Positions 43,336-52,293 of a DNA stretch of 64,000 bases are shown here, in pieces. Position numbers and translations under genes: made by a program. Within the stretch, counting starts at the first letter, position 1, and each line of letters opens with the position of its first letter. Below the pieces are notes generated by a model, which was not told the origin of the DNA, did not search any database, and saw only the letters and a list, made by a program, of their open reading frames with translations. This stretch comes from an uncultured Bacteroides sp. (GTDB taxonomy: Bacteria > Bacteroidota > Bacteroidia > Bacteroidales > Bacteroidaceae): contig NZ_OY781099.1 in assembly GCF_963676325.1 (NCBI RefSeq), positions 3,410,001 through 3,474,000 of the forward strand. Reading direction: 5' to 3'.

Positions 43336-46050
43336 TCAATACCACTTGATATTAGAAGAAGCACTGCTTCGTTGTTCCCACTTCAGATCTTGCAACATGC
43401 TGGAATTTGCCCGGATAGTGAAGTTATACGAACGATATATTCCGAACGGAGACAAACTACAAGTCATGCTCCAACAGTGCAGGTCACGGGTTATATTACA
43501 AGTTGTCTGTGCAATTTTCTTTGCATCAAAGTCATACGATCCCTGGAAAGTAAAGGCCCATTTATCTGTCAACTTAACATTACCCTGACCACTGAGAGTA
43601 TGCGTTAATCTATATGGATAACGCATTGTTTTTTTATTGATGGCCGCAGACGTATTTTCTCTGAAATTAAAAGAGTAAGAGATATTGAAAGACCAAGGCA
43701 TTTTAAATGGCAGATATCCATTAGGATCAACTTCAGCCTTCTTTTCTTTCTTTGCACTGCCATCTGCAGTTGCTTCCTCTGACGATTTCTCCCCGGCAGG
43801 TTTATCTACCTGAGACTTATCTTTTTTATCTTTCTCCTCATCCTTCTTAGCAAACCACTTTTTCCAGGTATTATTATCAAAGGTATAAGAGAAAGAAGAG
43901 CCTGAACCCTGGAATCTACCAAAACGGCCATACGACCACTCTGTTCTGTCTCCCACTTCAACCTGACCATTTTTATTAAACCTATAAGCATAAGTTGCAA
44001 AAGAGGTGTTGAAGTTGAACGTATAACTTTTGGATAGCTTCAAACGCAGACGCATGCCCAGGTCACTCCATGGTCTGGTAGCGGCCGCCATATTATATGA
44101 TAGACTTCCTCCAAGTTCATCGATCAGACTAATCTTACGCACCCCTGTAGAATCACGGTTTGATTTAATTTTCATTTCCAGATTATTGGAAACATCAAAA
44201 CTTATATTTCCTTGCTTACCTTTACCCGGGACTCCGAAAAGAGATCCGGCATAAGGTGAGTATTGAACAGTATCCTTAACTCCTGCGGAATTAGTATGTA
44301 CATAACTATCCCAGTACCCATAACGTTTGGCTCCAAAATCGGGTTGAGCACTAAGGCTTATGGTTGGTGTTATCACGTGACGGATAGTTTCAATCTTATC
44401 ACCAAAAATAGCTTTCAGCGGCGTATAGGAACCATATAGTTTGGTACTTACTCCAATACTGGCATTATAGTTATAAACCCGGTTAAAACCAAAAACGGTA
44501 TCATTTTTTGCTTTCTGCTTTCCATCATCCCATGATTGGTTCACTTTATAAGTATACCAACGTTCATTATAACTGGCCGACGGAGTTACATTTATGTATT
44601 TAAACAAAGTAAAAGTGGCACTAATTGGAATGGAGTGATTCATTGCATTTTGCCAGTCCTTTACAAGACTTGATTTTAAGAATTTATCTTCTTTCGTAGT
44701 AATGCTATTCCTTAACTGTCCGGTATAACTCATCGAGATTTTTTCATACCAGCGTTCCGCACCCACACCATTTTTTCTTTTGAAAGGAAAAAGACGGCTC
44801 AATGAGATATTCAAATCCGGTAAGGTTACAGCCAGAGTTGAGTCTTTTGTTCTCTGAGCAATATTAAATGTACTTGAAAGAGTCAGACCCTGTTCAGGAA
44901 AACTTCGGGTATAACTAACACTTGAAGTCTTAGTGTTCTGCGAGTTCATTGTCGGATTATAGTAGCTTCCCAGATTGGTTTTCTCGTAGCTACTGGTGGC
45001 AAAGTTTACACTAGCCGAGAAGGAGCTATTGGGACTTGCCTTTGCATCCTGACGATGAGACCAGTTTATCTTAAAGTCTTTTGACTCGGAATAGTCCGGC
45101 ATATTCTTATCACCGGTCTTGGTCACCTGGTAATTCGTGCTTAAAGAACCGGAATATTTATATCTTTTATTATAATTCGTTGATGCTCCAAGTCCCCATG
45201 ATCCTTTTGTAAAGATCTCACCGGTTAGTTTCAGGTCCATATAGTCACTCACGGCAAAATAATATCCACCATCGCGCAAGTAAAAACCACGATTCATTTC
45301 GTCTCCGTAAGTAGGCATAATGAATCCGGAAGAATAGCTGCTGCTAAAAGGAAAAAATCCAAAAGGGATAGCCAGCGGTAGAGGAACATCTTCCACAACC
45401 AGATAGGCCGGACCAAAAACTACATTCTTTTTGGGCTTGACTTTTGCACGCGTTAACTGTAAATAGAAGTGCGGATGTTCATGGTTATCACAGGTTGTGT
45501 ACTTTCCGTTCTCCATAAACATATCATCACCTGCGCTTTTCTTTGCACTATAGCTTGATACGTAGCCTTCTCCCTGCTGGGTAACTACATTATTAATATA
45601 TCCTCGTTTGCTTTTAAAATTATAGTGAATGGCTTTTGATTCGTAAGGTGTTTCTCCGTCTTTAAAGACAGGCGCACCGGTAACAACTCCCAATGAATCG
45701 GTTTTTCCCCTTGCAAAGACAGTACTACTATCCATGTTCATGGTAATAATTTCCGATTCCAGTTCTATCTTTTCATAATTAACCTTGCCTTTTCCGTATA
45801 AATGTGCATATCCACCCTGAGTAAAAACGATGGAATCACTTGCTTCGTACTTAACCGGAGCATTCAAAGCTTGTTTCTTCTTTGACTTGAGTGACAAGGA
45901 ATCCTGAGCTACAGTATCTGCCTTAATAGTATCAGAAGACAGCCCGCCTGACTTTCTCTTCTGTGCATGCGCTCCATCAGTAAGTGAAAGAATCACAACA
46001 AGAAACAAGAGCGGGATAATATATGTTTTTGCTTTTAACGACGTCATCAA
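43336..46050 (-). CDS. LptD-like LPS-assembly outer-membrane protein
   Basis: A 904-residue outer-membrane protein. After a signal peptide (to about residue 29) there is an OstA/LptA-like jellyroll, roughly 65-230 (YGKGKVNYEKIELESEIITM, then GYINNVVTQQGEGYV). A long LptD-type beta-barrel follows from about 240 to the end, with a low-complexity Lys/Glu/Asp insert around residues 745-780. LptD places lipopolysaccharide in the outer leaflet. The Bacteroidetes form is annotated as putative LPS assembly protein; LptE partner genes are not adjacent. A TACTTTTG box is at 46074-46081 on the minus strand. Family is fairly certain, function by homology. Confidence 0.85.
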   Translation of the reverse strand: MMTSLKAKTYIIPLLFLVVILSLTDGAHAQKRKSGGLSSDTIKADTVAQDSLSLKSKKKQALNAPVKYEASDSIVFTQGGYAHLYGKGKVNYEKIELESEIITMNMDSSTVFARGKTDSLGVVTGAPVFKDGETPYESKAIHYNFKSKRGYINNVVTQQGEGYVSSYSAKKSAGDDMFMENGKYTTCDNHEHPHFYLQLTRAKVKPKKNVVFGPAYLVVEDVPLPLAIPFGFFPFSSSYSSGFIMPTYGDEMNRGFYLRDGGYYFAVSDYMDLKLTGEIFTKGSWGLGASTNYNKRYKYSGSLSTNYQVTKTGDKNMPDYSESKDFKINWSHRQDAKASPNSSFSASVNFATSSYEKTNLGSYYNPTMNSQNTKTSSVSYTRSFPEQGLTLSSTFNIAQRTKDSTLAVTLPDLNISLSRLFPFKRKNGVGAERWYEKISMSYTGQLRNSITTKEDKFLKSSLVKDWQNAMNHSIPISATFTLFKYINVTPSASYNERWYTYKVNQSWDDGKQKAKNDTVFGFNRVYNYNASIGVSTKLYGSYTPLKAIFGDKIETIRHVITPTISLSAQPDFGAKRYGYWDSYVHTNSAGVKDTVQYSPYAGSLFGVPGKGKQGNISFDVSNNLEMKIKSNRDSTGVRKISLIDELGGSLSYNMAAATRPWSDLGMRLRLKLSKSYTFNFNTSFATYAYRFNKNGQVEVGDRTEWSYGRFGRFQGSGSSFSYTFDNNTWKKWFAKKDEEKDKKDKSQVDKPAGEKSSEEATADGSAKKEKKAEVDPNGYLPFKMPWSFNISYSFNFRENTSAAINKKTMRYPYRLTHTLSGQGNVKLTDKWAFTFQGSYDFDAKKIAQTTCNITRDLHCWSMTCSLSPFGIYRSYNFTIRANSSMLQDLKWEQRSSASSNIKWY

Positions 46051-46073
46051 TTATGCATTTACGCTTTAATGGG

Positions 46074-46081
46074 CAAAAGTA
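46074..46081 (-). promoter_or_regulatory. -7 box for the LptD-like gene
   Basis: TACTTTTG on the minus strand, 23 bp before the start codon; no -33 TTTG seen at the usual spacing. Confidence 0.4.
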
Positions 46082-46136
46082 AGCATTCTCAACCAAATAT
46101 AAACGACTTTCAGTTTATTTAATTATTTTTTTTGAA

Positions 46137-46670
46137 TCAAAGAAACAGGTCACACCAATTATCAAAGCGCTTTAATCCTTCGGTTCCGAATTTTGAAATA
46201 GATTTCCGTGCAGCCTCAACACTCTTTTCACGATCAAGGTGTGTTTTTGAAAAGAATTTGTCGGCAAAACAGATCAACTGCTCTTCCAGAGAGACAGGAA
46301 GCATATCGCGATAAGGAAGTGGTAATCCACTTTTTTCTATATCGGATGCTGAAATTCCCGCACCTGTATGGCGTTCACAAACCAACGCATGAAGTGGGTA
46401 TCCTTCCTTTCTTATCAGATCGGCCCCCAGATAGCCATGACAAATATATGGTTCCGTTCCAACGCAGTCTATTCCATGTGCATTTGTCAGGAATATCCCT
46501 ATATCGTGTATCATTGCAGCTTCTTCAATAAAGACCTTATCCAAATTAAGTTCCGGATGATTAGCTGCAATCTGTAACGCTTTATCTGCAACAGACCGAC
46601 TATGAGTCAGCAAAATATCAAGTTGCCTTCCGGGGGTATAATATTTATTAATAAGCTCTATTACATTCAT
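46137..46670 (-). CDS. HD-domain phosphohydrolase
   Basis: A 177-residue cytosolic protein with a metal-dependent HD fold: His23 in LLTHSRSVADKALQIA, His55-Asp56 in AAMIHDIGIF, then H-G-Y-L-G-A-D-L-I-R and C-E-R-H-T-G-A-G. The last metal ligand region is I-C-F-A-D-K-F-F. The set matches the small HDIG proteins that hydrolyse nucleotides or act as phosphatases; substrate is unknown. It is transcribed divergently from the MscS gene with only about 75 bp between start codons. Confidence 0.85.
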   Translation of the reverse strand: MNVIELINKYYTPGRQLDILLTHSRSVADKALQIAANHPELNLDKVFIEEAAMIHDIGIFLTNAHGIDCVGTEPYICHGYLGADLIRKEGYPLHALVCERHTGAGISASDIEKSGLPLPYRDMLPVSLEEQLICFADKFFSKTHLDREKSVEAARKSISKFGTEGLKRFDNWCDLFL

Positions 46671-46706
46671 TATGATCTTTATTCTTGTTTATTCAATGGA
46701 AATAAA

Positions 46707-46714
46707 TATTTTTG
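46707..46714 (+). promoter_or_regulatory. -7 box for the MscS-type channel gene
   Basis: TATTTTTG, a TAnnTTTG match, 32 bp before the ATG at 46746. TTG occurs at 46685-46687, 19 bp upstream. Confidence 0.5.
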
Positions 46715-46745
46715 TGCAATATTACTAATTATAAGCGTAACAAAC

Positions 46746-47618
46746 ATGAATCTACACAGTTTTTTCAATAATACAATTTTAGATCTTACCATTGAGAGAG
46801 TGATTACTTTCTTCATCAAAGCTATTCTTATTTATGCTATCACACAAATAACTGTTTCGGTCACAAAATATTTATTCCGACGTTCACAAAGGAGAAAATC
46901 AGTTGCCTTTCTTGATAAAACAACTGTAGGATTTATTCAACGCATTGTGGTTTATGCTCTTTATATAGTGGGTACCGCGATTTTCCTTTCACTAATTCCG
47001 GGAATGGAAAAGGTTAGTAGTTCAATACTTGCCGGTGCGGGAATTATGGCAATGGCTATTGGTTTTGCTTCCCAGGAAGCTTTATCGAATATTATTGGAG
47101 GAATGTTTATTGTTTTTGCCAAGCCTTTCAGAATTGGCGATTCGATAAAGATTGATGAGGTGGTAAACGGAACTGTGTCTGAGATTACTCTTCGCCACAC
47201 TATAATCCGAAGTCTGGATAACAGAATGATTATTATTCCAAACAGCAAAATAAACTCAAGCACTATTGTTAACTCCACTATTGGAGAACAGGATACATGC
47301 AGCTTTATTGAAGTGGGAGTTTCTTATGAAACAGATCTGAATAAGGCAATTAATGTAATGAGAGAGGAAATAATGAAACATCCAAAACTCATTGATCGCC
47401 GCACACCGGAAGAAAAACAAGAAGGCAATCCACAAGTCGTTATTCGCGTTACAGAACTTGGTAACTCTGCAATAACTCTTAAGGCGTGGGCATGGGCTTC
47501 AAATGCCGGGGATGCTTTTGTTCTGAAATGTGATTTATTGAAATTAATAAAAGAACGTTTCGACAAAGAAAAAATTGAAATTCCATATCCTTATAGCAAT
47601 GTGATAGTAAAGAAATAA
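46746..47618 (+). CDS. MscS family mechanosensitive ion channel
   Basis: A 290-residue inner-membrane channel that opens on membrane tension to release solutes. Three hydrophobic helices lie at about 17-40, 62-85 and 93-115. The third carries the pore-helix pattern S-S-I-L-A-G-A-G-I-M-A-M-A-I-G-F-A-S-Q, followed by the beta domain (GMFIVFAKPFRIGDSIKI and RMIIIPNSKI). The start at 46746 is chosen because the upstream extension would cross the promoter and overlap the divergent gene. NamZ follows 32 bp downstream, on the same strand. Confidence 0.93.
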   Translation: MNLHSFFNNTILDLTIERVITFFIKAILIYAITQITVSVTKYLFRRSQRRKSVAFLDKTTVGFIQRIVVYALYIVGTAIFLSLIPGMEKVSSSILAGAGIMAMAIGFASQEALSNIIGGMFIVFAKPFRIGDSIKIDEVVNGTVSEITLRHTIIRSLDNRMIIIPNSKINSSTIVNSTIGEQDTCSFIEVGVSYETDLNKAINVMREEIMKHPKLIDRRTPEEKQEGNPQVVIRVTELGNSAITLKAWAWASNAGDAFVLKCDLLKLIKERFDKEKIEIPYPYSNVIVKK

Positions 47619-47650
47619 ATAAGAATAAAGAACGATAATTGAATTTTATC

Positions 47651-48871
47651 ATGAAACAAAAAACACTTCAAAGTCTTGCCGTGTTATTGCTACTTTGCAT
47701 AACATTTTGTGTGCATGCTGCAAACGGGAAAAGTTCCTTCAAAGCGGTTAATGTTGAGCCCGTATCTAAAGGGAGATTAAAAGTTGGTGCAGAGCAAATG
47801 GACAGACTTCTGCCAATGCTTCGCAACAAGCGTGTAGCATTAGTGGTGAATCATACTTCAATTGTCAACAAAAAAGGTACTCACCTGCTTGATTCACTGA
47901 TTGCAAGGGGAATTACCGTAAAAAAGATATTCGCACCTGAACATGGGTTTCGTGGAAATGCCGATGCCGGAGAGCAAGTAAAAGATGGGAAAGATGCTAA
48001 AACAGGACTTCCTATTATTTCTCTTTACGGAAAAAACAAAAAGCCTTCAAAAGAACAAATGGCCGATGTTGATGTGGTGCTTTTTGATATTCAGGATGTG
48101 GGAGCACGTTTCTATACTTACATCAGTACAATGCACTATGTTATGGAGGCTTGTGCAGAAAACGATAAGAGACTAATTATCACCGACCGACCAAATCCTT
48201 GCGATCAGATTGACGGACCAATTATGAAATCGGCCTTACGTTCCTTTGTGGGTATGCATTTAATTCCTCTGCTTCATGGCTGCACTGTGGGAGAACTGGC
48301 ACAGATGATTAATGGTGAAGGATGGCTGGAAGGCAAAAAGAAATGTCCGCTAACAGTTATCAAGATTAAAAACTGGAAACATGGTCAACCTTACTCGTTA
48401 CCGGTAAAACCATCTCCAAACCTTGGTAATGATCATGCAATAAGCTTTTATGCTTCTCTTTGTCCTTTTGAAGCTACAGATATCAGTGTAGGAAGAGGAA
48501 CTCACATTCCCTTTGAGGTTCTTGGTGCACCGGATAAAAAATACGGAGAAATTACCTTCACTCCGACCAGTCTGACGGGCTTTGATAAGAATCCGCTGCA
48601 TAAAAACGAGTTGTGTTATGGAATAGATTTACGTAAAGCTCCATCTCCAAAGGGATTTACACTTAAGTACATTATACAGTTTTATAAAAAATCGGGGCAG
48701 GGAGCTGACTTCTTTACTCGTCCCCGCTGGTTTGACCAATTAATGGGAGACCCTTCTGTTCGCAAAGAAATTATTGAAGGGAAGAGTGAGACTGAAATAA
48801 AAGCCGGATGGAAACAAGGATTGGCGAAATATAAAAAGATGCGGGTGAAATACTTGCTTTATGCTGAATAA
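47651..48871 (+). CDS. namZ: Exo-beta-N-acetylmuramidase NamZ-like (DUF1343)
   Basis: A 406-residue exported protein. The signal peptide reaches about residue 25 (MKQKTLQSLAVLLLLCITFCVHA). The body is a full DUF1343 domain: L-R-N-K-R-V-A-L-V-V-N-H-T-S, FAPEHGFRGNADAGEQVKDG, VVLFDIQDVGARFYTYISTM, DRPNPCD and LLHGCTVGEL. DUF1343 founding members (NamZ, GH171) cut terminal non-reducing N-acetylmuramic acid from peptidoglycan fragments, so a cell-wall recycling or salvage role is expected. No other muramate genes are adjacent. A terminator follows at 48961. Confidence 0.88.
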   Translation: MKQKTLQSLAVLLLLCITFCVHAANGKSSFKAVNVEPVSKGRLKVGAEQMDRLLPMLRNKRVALVVNHTSIVNKKGTHLLDSLIARGITVKKIFAPEHGFRGNADAGEQVKDGKDAKTGLPIISLYGKNKKPSKEQMADVDVVLFDIQDVGARFYTYISTMHYVMEACAENDKRLIITDRPNPCDQIDGPIMKSALRSFVGMHLIPLLHGCTVGELAQMINGEGWLEGKKKCPLTVIKIKNWKHGQPYSLPVKPSPNLGNDHAISFYASLCPFEATDISVGRGTHIPFEVLGAPDKKYGEITFTPTSLTGFDKNPLHKNELCYGIDLRKAPSPKGFTLKYIIQFYKKSGQGADFFTRPRWFDQLMGDPSVRKEIIEGKSETEIKAGWKQGLAKYKKMRVKYLLYAE

Positions 48872-48960
48872 ATGCTGTGATTATTTCAATCTATTCCTCA
48901 TTTCTTCTATTTCAGACCACTCTCAGCAAATAAAGAATTATCATAATGTACATGGAAAAA

Positions 48961-48999
48961 GAAACACCGGTGAAAGACTTTCCACCGGTGTTTCTTTTA
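48961..48999 (+). terminator. Rho-independent terminator
   Basis: GAAACACCGGTG / CACCGGTGTTTC stem (12 bp) with a 10-nt loop, followed by a T-run. It ends the MscS/NamZ transcript and may be used from the opposite side as well. Confidence 0.85.
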
Positions 49000-49100
49000 T
49001 AAGCTTTTTACTAACCTTTCTATAGAGAGCTTTATATAAAAGATAGCATTCTGCCGCTCTATTTTATCCTTAAACAAATAGCAACCAGCAAAATCAAAGA

Positions 49101-50459
49101 TTATTTATGCACTTTTTGAAGCCATTCCCTCATTTCCCTTTCGTATTTCTTTGCATCTTTAGGTTTCTCTCTTTTATAACTCTCTGAAACGTTTAGCTTT
49201 TGAGGTATTTTTTTTGCATTATCAACGACTCTTACCTGATTTTTATTTTTAATAATACATAAATCATCATACAGCTGATTATTGCCAATGAATGCTTGTA
49301 CTCTCAACGTATCTTTAGTCACTGTTATATTTTGATAAAACTTCTGATTGTTGCCATAACGATCATACAAGTCATTAAAATGAAGACGATAATCCTTTGG
49401 AGAACAATGGCTAACTAAATAAACAGGAGTGGTAAGATCTCCATTTTCCTTCTTTGTAGTCATGCGTGCATAATTGTGTTCATGTCCCTCCAAGACTAAA
49501 TCTACTCCGTATTCTTTTATCAAAGGATTTAAAATCAGGCGAACTATTAAATTATTATATTTCCCTTTAATAGAATAAATAGGATGATGGAGTACCACAA
49601 TTTTCCACTTTTTCTTAGATTTCTCTAAAGCTTCTTTTAACCATTTCTTTTGTGAAAAGAGATACCAGAAGTCTCTATTAGAATCGAGAGTAATTATCGT
49701 TGCATCTTTATAATCAAATGAAAAGACATTATTATCTTTATAGCGGGAGTCTATTAAGTAAGAAAGAGTATATGTAAATCGCTCTTCAAGGTGACTAGGC
49801 ATTCCTTTTATGTATTCATGATTACCAGGCGATACAATTATTGGCTTTGTCTGCGTGATAGAATCCAGGCTATTAAATGCTTCCTGCCAGTAGCAATCCA
49901 TCGGACGCTCTACGAGGTCGCCAACAAAAACATAGAAATCAGTTTTAGGTAATTGATGACGAACATTGGTAAAGACATCTTTTAGTTTACCACCAAGGGA
50001 ATCCTGCACATCTCCAAAATAAACAAAAGAAAAACGGTTGGTAGTATTATCGGGCATAGAAAAACGATACCATCCGGAAGCTTTTGTTCCGGTACGAACC
50101 CGATACTTATAACCGGAATGAAAAACAAGATTCTTGAGTTTTGTCCAGTAATAAACCGATTTTCCACCAGTTGTCTTAAACAGTTTAAATTGGGCATCCA
50201 TCCGAATCGTATCAGATGTGCTGTCTTTCACTAGTTCTACCCAACCTTTTTGAGGAACAGAGTCACATTGCCAGCTAATGTTTCGAGACCTCTCTCCATC
50301 ATTACCAAATGTTAGCATTATACGACCGGGATCTGAACTTGCCAAATAAGGTTGTTCCTTTGGATTGCCAAACCACACATTCCATTGTTTTACCCAAAGA
50401 ATAAAAACTACTATCGTTATAATAGTCACTATCCCCCATATTATTTTTTTATTTTTCAT
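49101..50459 (-). CDS. Membrane-anchored metallophosphoesterase (purple-acid-phosphatase-like)
   Basis: A 452-residue protein with an N-terminal hydrophobic helix (residues 6-23). It has a fibronectin-III-like N-terminal domain (about 45-150) and a calcineurin-type phosphoesterase domain (about 155-360). Metal ligands are in Y-F-G-D-V-Q-D-S, F-V-G-D-L-V-E-R-P, S-P-G-N-H-E-Y, V-L-H-H-P-I-Y-S and LEGHEHNYAR. The two-domain order matches purple acid phosphatases. It probably hydrolyses phosphate esters in the periplasm, though the substrate is unknown. Monocistronic, divergent from the gene at 50602. Confidence 0.88.
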   Translation of the reverse strand: MKNKKIIWGIVTIITIVVFILWVKQWNVWFGNPKEQPYLASSDPGRIMLTFGNDGERSRNISWQCDSVPQKGWVELVKDSTSDTIRMDAQFKLFKTTGGKSVYYWTKLKNLVFHSGYKYRVRTGTKASGWYRFSMPDNTTNRFSFVYFGDVQDSLGGKLKDVFTNVRHQLPKTDFYVFVGDLVERPMDCYWQEAFNSLDSITQTKPIIVSPGNHEYIKGMPSHLEERFTYTLSYLIDSRYKDNNVFSFDYKDATIITLDSNRDFWYLFSQKKWLKEALEKSKKKWKIVVLHHPIYSIKGKYNNLIVRLILNPLIKEYGVDLVLEGHEHNYARMTTKKENGDLTTPVYLVSHCSPKDYRLHFNDLYDRYGNNQKFYQNITVTKDTLRVQAFIGNNQLYDDLCIIKNKNQVRVVDNAKKIPQKLNVSESYKREKPKDAKKYEREMREWLQKVHK

Positions 50460-50601
50460 TCTTTTTCCGTTTTCGGTTGGCAGTAAAGATAGAGAAAAGA
50501 GATTAATTTAAAAGATATAATTTATCTTTTCCTCTGTTGCAAACAGTTTTACCTCTGCATTGTTATTTATAAAAAGCTATTCATTAAAAAACTTATTGAA
50601 A

Positions 50602-51249
50602 ATGAAAAATATAGCAATCATTGGAGCCAGCGGTTTTGTAGGTTCAGCTCTTTTAAAAGAGGCTCTGAATAGAGGGCATAGAGTTACGGCAATAGTTCGT
50701 AATCCTGAAAAAATTACATTGAATCACCCTAACCTCACAATCAAAAAAGGTGATGTAATGATTGCAGATTCTGTTGAAGATCTATTAAAAGGATGCGATA
50801 CTGTGATTAGTGCTTTTAATCCCGGTTGGTCAAATCCGATGGTTTACAGAGATACACAGAAAGCATATTCTTTTATTTTTGAAGGAGCAAAGAAAGCAGG
50901 AATAAAAAGAATAATAATCGTGGGCGGAGTCGGTAGTTTATTTATTAACGGAACGCGTCTTATAGATATGGGTGTAGCTGAAGAAACAATTTTACCTGGC
51001 GCCAAATCTTTGGCAGCACTACTTTATTCATTGCAAAAGGATGAGAAAGAGCTGGACTGGGTATTTTTCTCTCCTGCAGCAAACATTGTTTTCGGAGAAC
51101 GTACCGGAAAGTTCCGTTTGGGAAAAGATGACTTGATAACAGATTCCGAAGGTAAAAGCTATATTTCAGTAGAAGACTATGCTTTAGCTATGATTGATGA
51201 AATAGAAAATCCACAGCATCACTTCGAACGTTTTACCATTGGATATTGA
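50602..51249 (+). CDS. NAD(P)H-binding oxidoreductase (SDR-like, YwnB/SAF2 type)
   Basis: A 215-residue Rossmann protein of the atypical short-chain dehydrogenase group. It has the NAD(P) motif KNIAIIGASGFVGSALLKEA at the extreme N terminus, V-T-A-I-V-R-N-P-E-K-I after strand 2, and I-K-R-I-I-I-V-G-G-V-G-S in the middle. The catalytic Tyr-Lys pair of classical SDRs is not obvious, which is usual for this subgroup. It likely acts as a flavin- or quinone-type reductase or redox sensor. The start at 50602 removes a 14-residue extension lacking any motif. Single gene. Confidence 0.85.
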   Translation: MKNIAIIGASGFVGSALLKEALNRGHRVTAIVRNPEKITLNHPNLTIKKGDVMIADSVEDLLKGCDTVISAFNPGWSNPMVYRDTQKAYSFIFEGAKKAGIKRIIIVGGVGSLFINGTRLIDMGVAEETILPGAKSLAALLYSLQKDEKELDWVFFSPAANIVFGERTGKFRLGKDDLITDSEGKSYISVEDYALAMIDEIENPQHHFERFTIGY

Positions 51250-51288
51250 ACAGCAAATATTGCGCAATAGAATCACATAGCAATCCCG

Positions 51289-52203
51289 TTACTTAGTTTG
51301 GGAAGCGGCCTCATCTTTGCGCCTTTTTTTCCAAAGCTGCCAGGAGTTAATTGTATTTTGCCACAATACATATGAAGCTGGCCCTACTGAAGCAAGGGGA
51401 TTTAGGTAAGCTTGCGCCATCCAAATAGCAAGGATGGTATTCTTTTGACCAAGAGCCTGCCCTCCCGAGATACGGTTTTTATAATGTCCGCCAATTGTCT
51501 TTCCAAGAAAGAACTGCAAGCAACAAATGACCAATCCGGACACTGCAATCATTATCTCATTTGTATAATTAGGATTCTCCTGATTAACAAGGAAGTCGAT
51601 TGTCTTTCCTGTCACAATAGCCAGAGCTACGACCCAAAGATAAAAGGAAGCTAAGTGCATGCTAACCATTTTACTGTGAAGATTGGGTAGTTTCACCTGA
51701 ATAAACCAGGCACAAACGAAAGGAAGTATCAGTAATGGCATCACTTGTTTACAGATAAAGAAAAAGGATTCAAAAAACGGCAGTGAACTGTTAGTTCCCA
51801 TCAATGAAAAGATAAAAGGAGCTGCAATAGCCACAACAACGTTAGAGAGTAAGGTGTATGTGGTGAGACAGGATACGCTTCCTCCCAGCATGCCGGTAAT
51901 AACCGCAGCCGAGGTAGCTGTGGGGGCAAGCATACATATCATGGCTCCTTCGGCAACAGTTGGATTGAAAGCGGCAATAGAAACATAGATCAATATACTT
52001 CCCAATAGCTGGATAACGATAAGCCAGAGGTGAAGTCTCTCAAATCTAAGTTCGTGAGGAGAAACTTTGCAAAATGTAAAAAGTAACATCACAAAAATAA
52101 GAGCTGGTGTTAAAGGGGAAAGCAAGGTAAAGAACTGATAGCCAATCGCACCAGTCAGCATCCCTATAGGTAAAGCCCAATTCTTTAAGAACTTCAACAT
52201 CAT
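51289..52203 (-). CDS. Bile acid:sodium symporter-family (SBF-like) transporter
   Basis: A 304-residue inner-membrane protein with about nine or ten hydrophobic helices spread along the sequence. The SBF-like signature is A-P-T-A-T-S-A-A-V-I-T-G-M-L-G-G-S in the middle and G-Q-K-N-T-I-L-A-I-W-M-A near the C terminus, which form the crossed helices of the family. Substrates range from bile acids to pantoate and other organic anions; none can be assigned here. It is divergent from the BtuB-like receptor gene with only 90 bp between starts, so the pair may share control. Confidence 0.82.
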   Translation of the reverse strand: MMLKFLKNWALPIGMLTGAIGYQFFTLLSPLTPALIFVMLLFTFCKVSPHELRFERLHLWLIVIQLLGSILIYVSIAAFNPTVAEGAMICMLAPTATSAAVITGMLGGSVSCLTTYTLLSNVVVAIAAPFIFSLMGTNSSLPFFESFFFICKQVMPLLILPFVCAWFIQVKLPNLHSKMVSMHLASFYLWVVALAIVTGKTIDFLVNQENPNYTNEIMIAVSGLVICCLQFFLGKTIGGHYKNRISGGQALGQKNTILAIWMAQAYLNPLASVGPASYVLWQNTINSWQLWKKRRKDEAASQTK

Positions 52204-52255
52204 TACGTCTTTTAATATTTCAACTACAAAGTAACAGTGAAATAAAGAAATATAC

Positions 52256-52263
52256 TACCTTTG
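52256..52263 (+). promoter_or_regulatory. -7 box for the BtuB-like receptor
   Basis: TACCTTTG, a TAnnTTTG match, 31 bp before the start codon. There is no room between 52204 and 52293 for a cobalamin riboswitch. Confidence 0.5.
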
Positions 52264-52293
52264 ATCCCGATTTTTTAATTTTATTTTATTTTA

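Noticed and set aside
52204..52293. Cobalamin riboswitch upstream of the BtuB-like gene
   Set aside because: Only 90 bp are available and no B12-box-like sequence is present.
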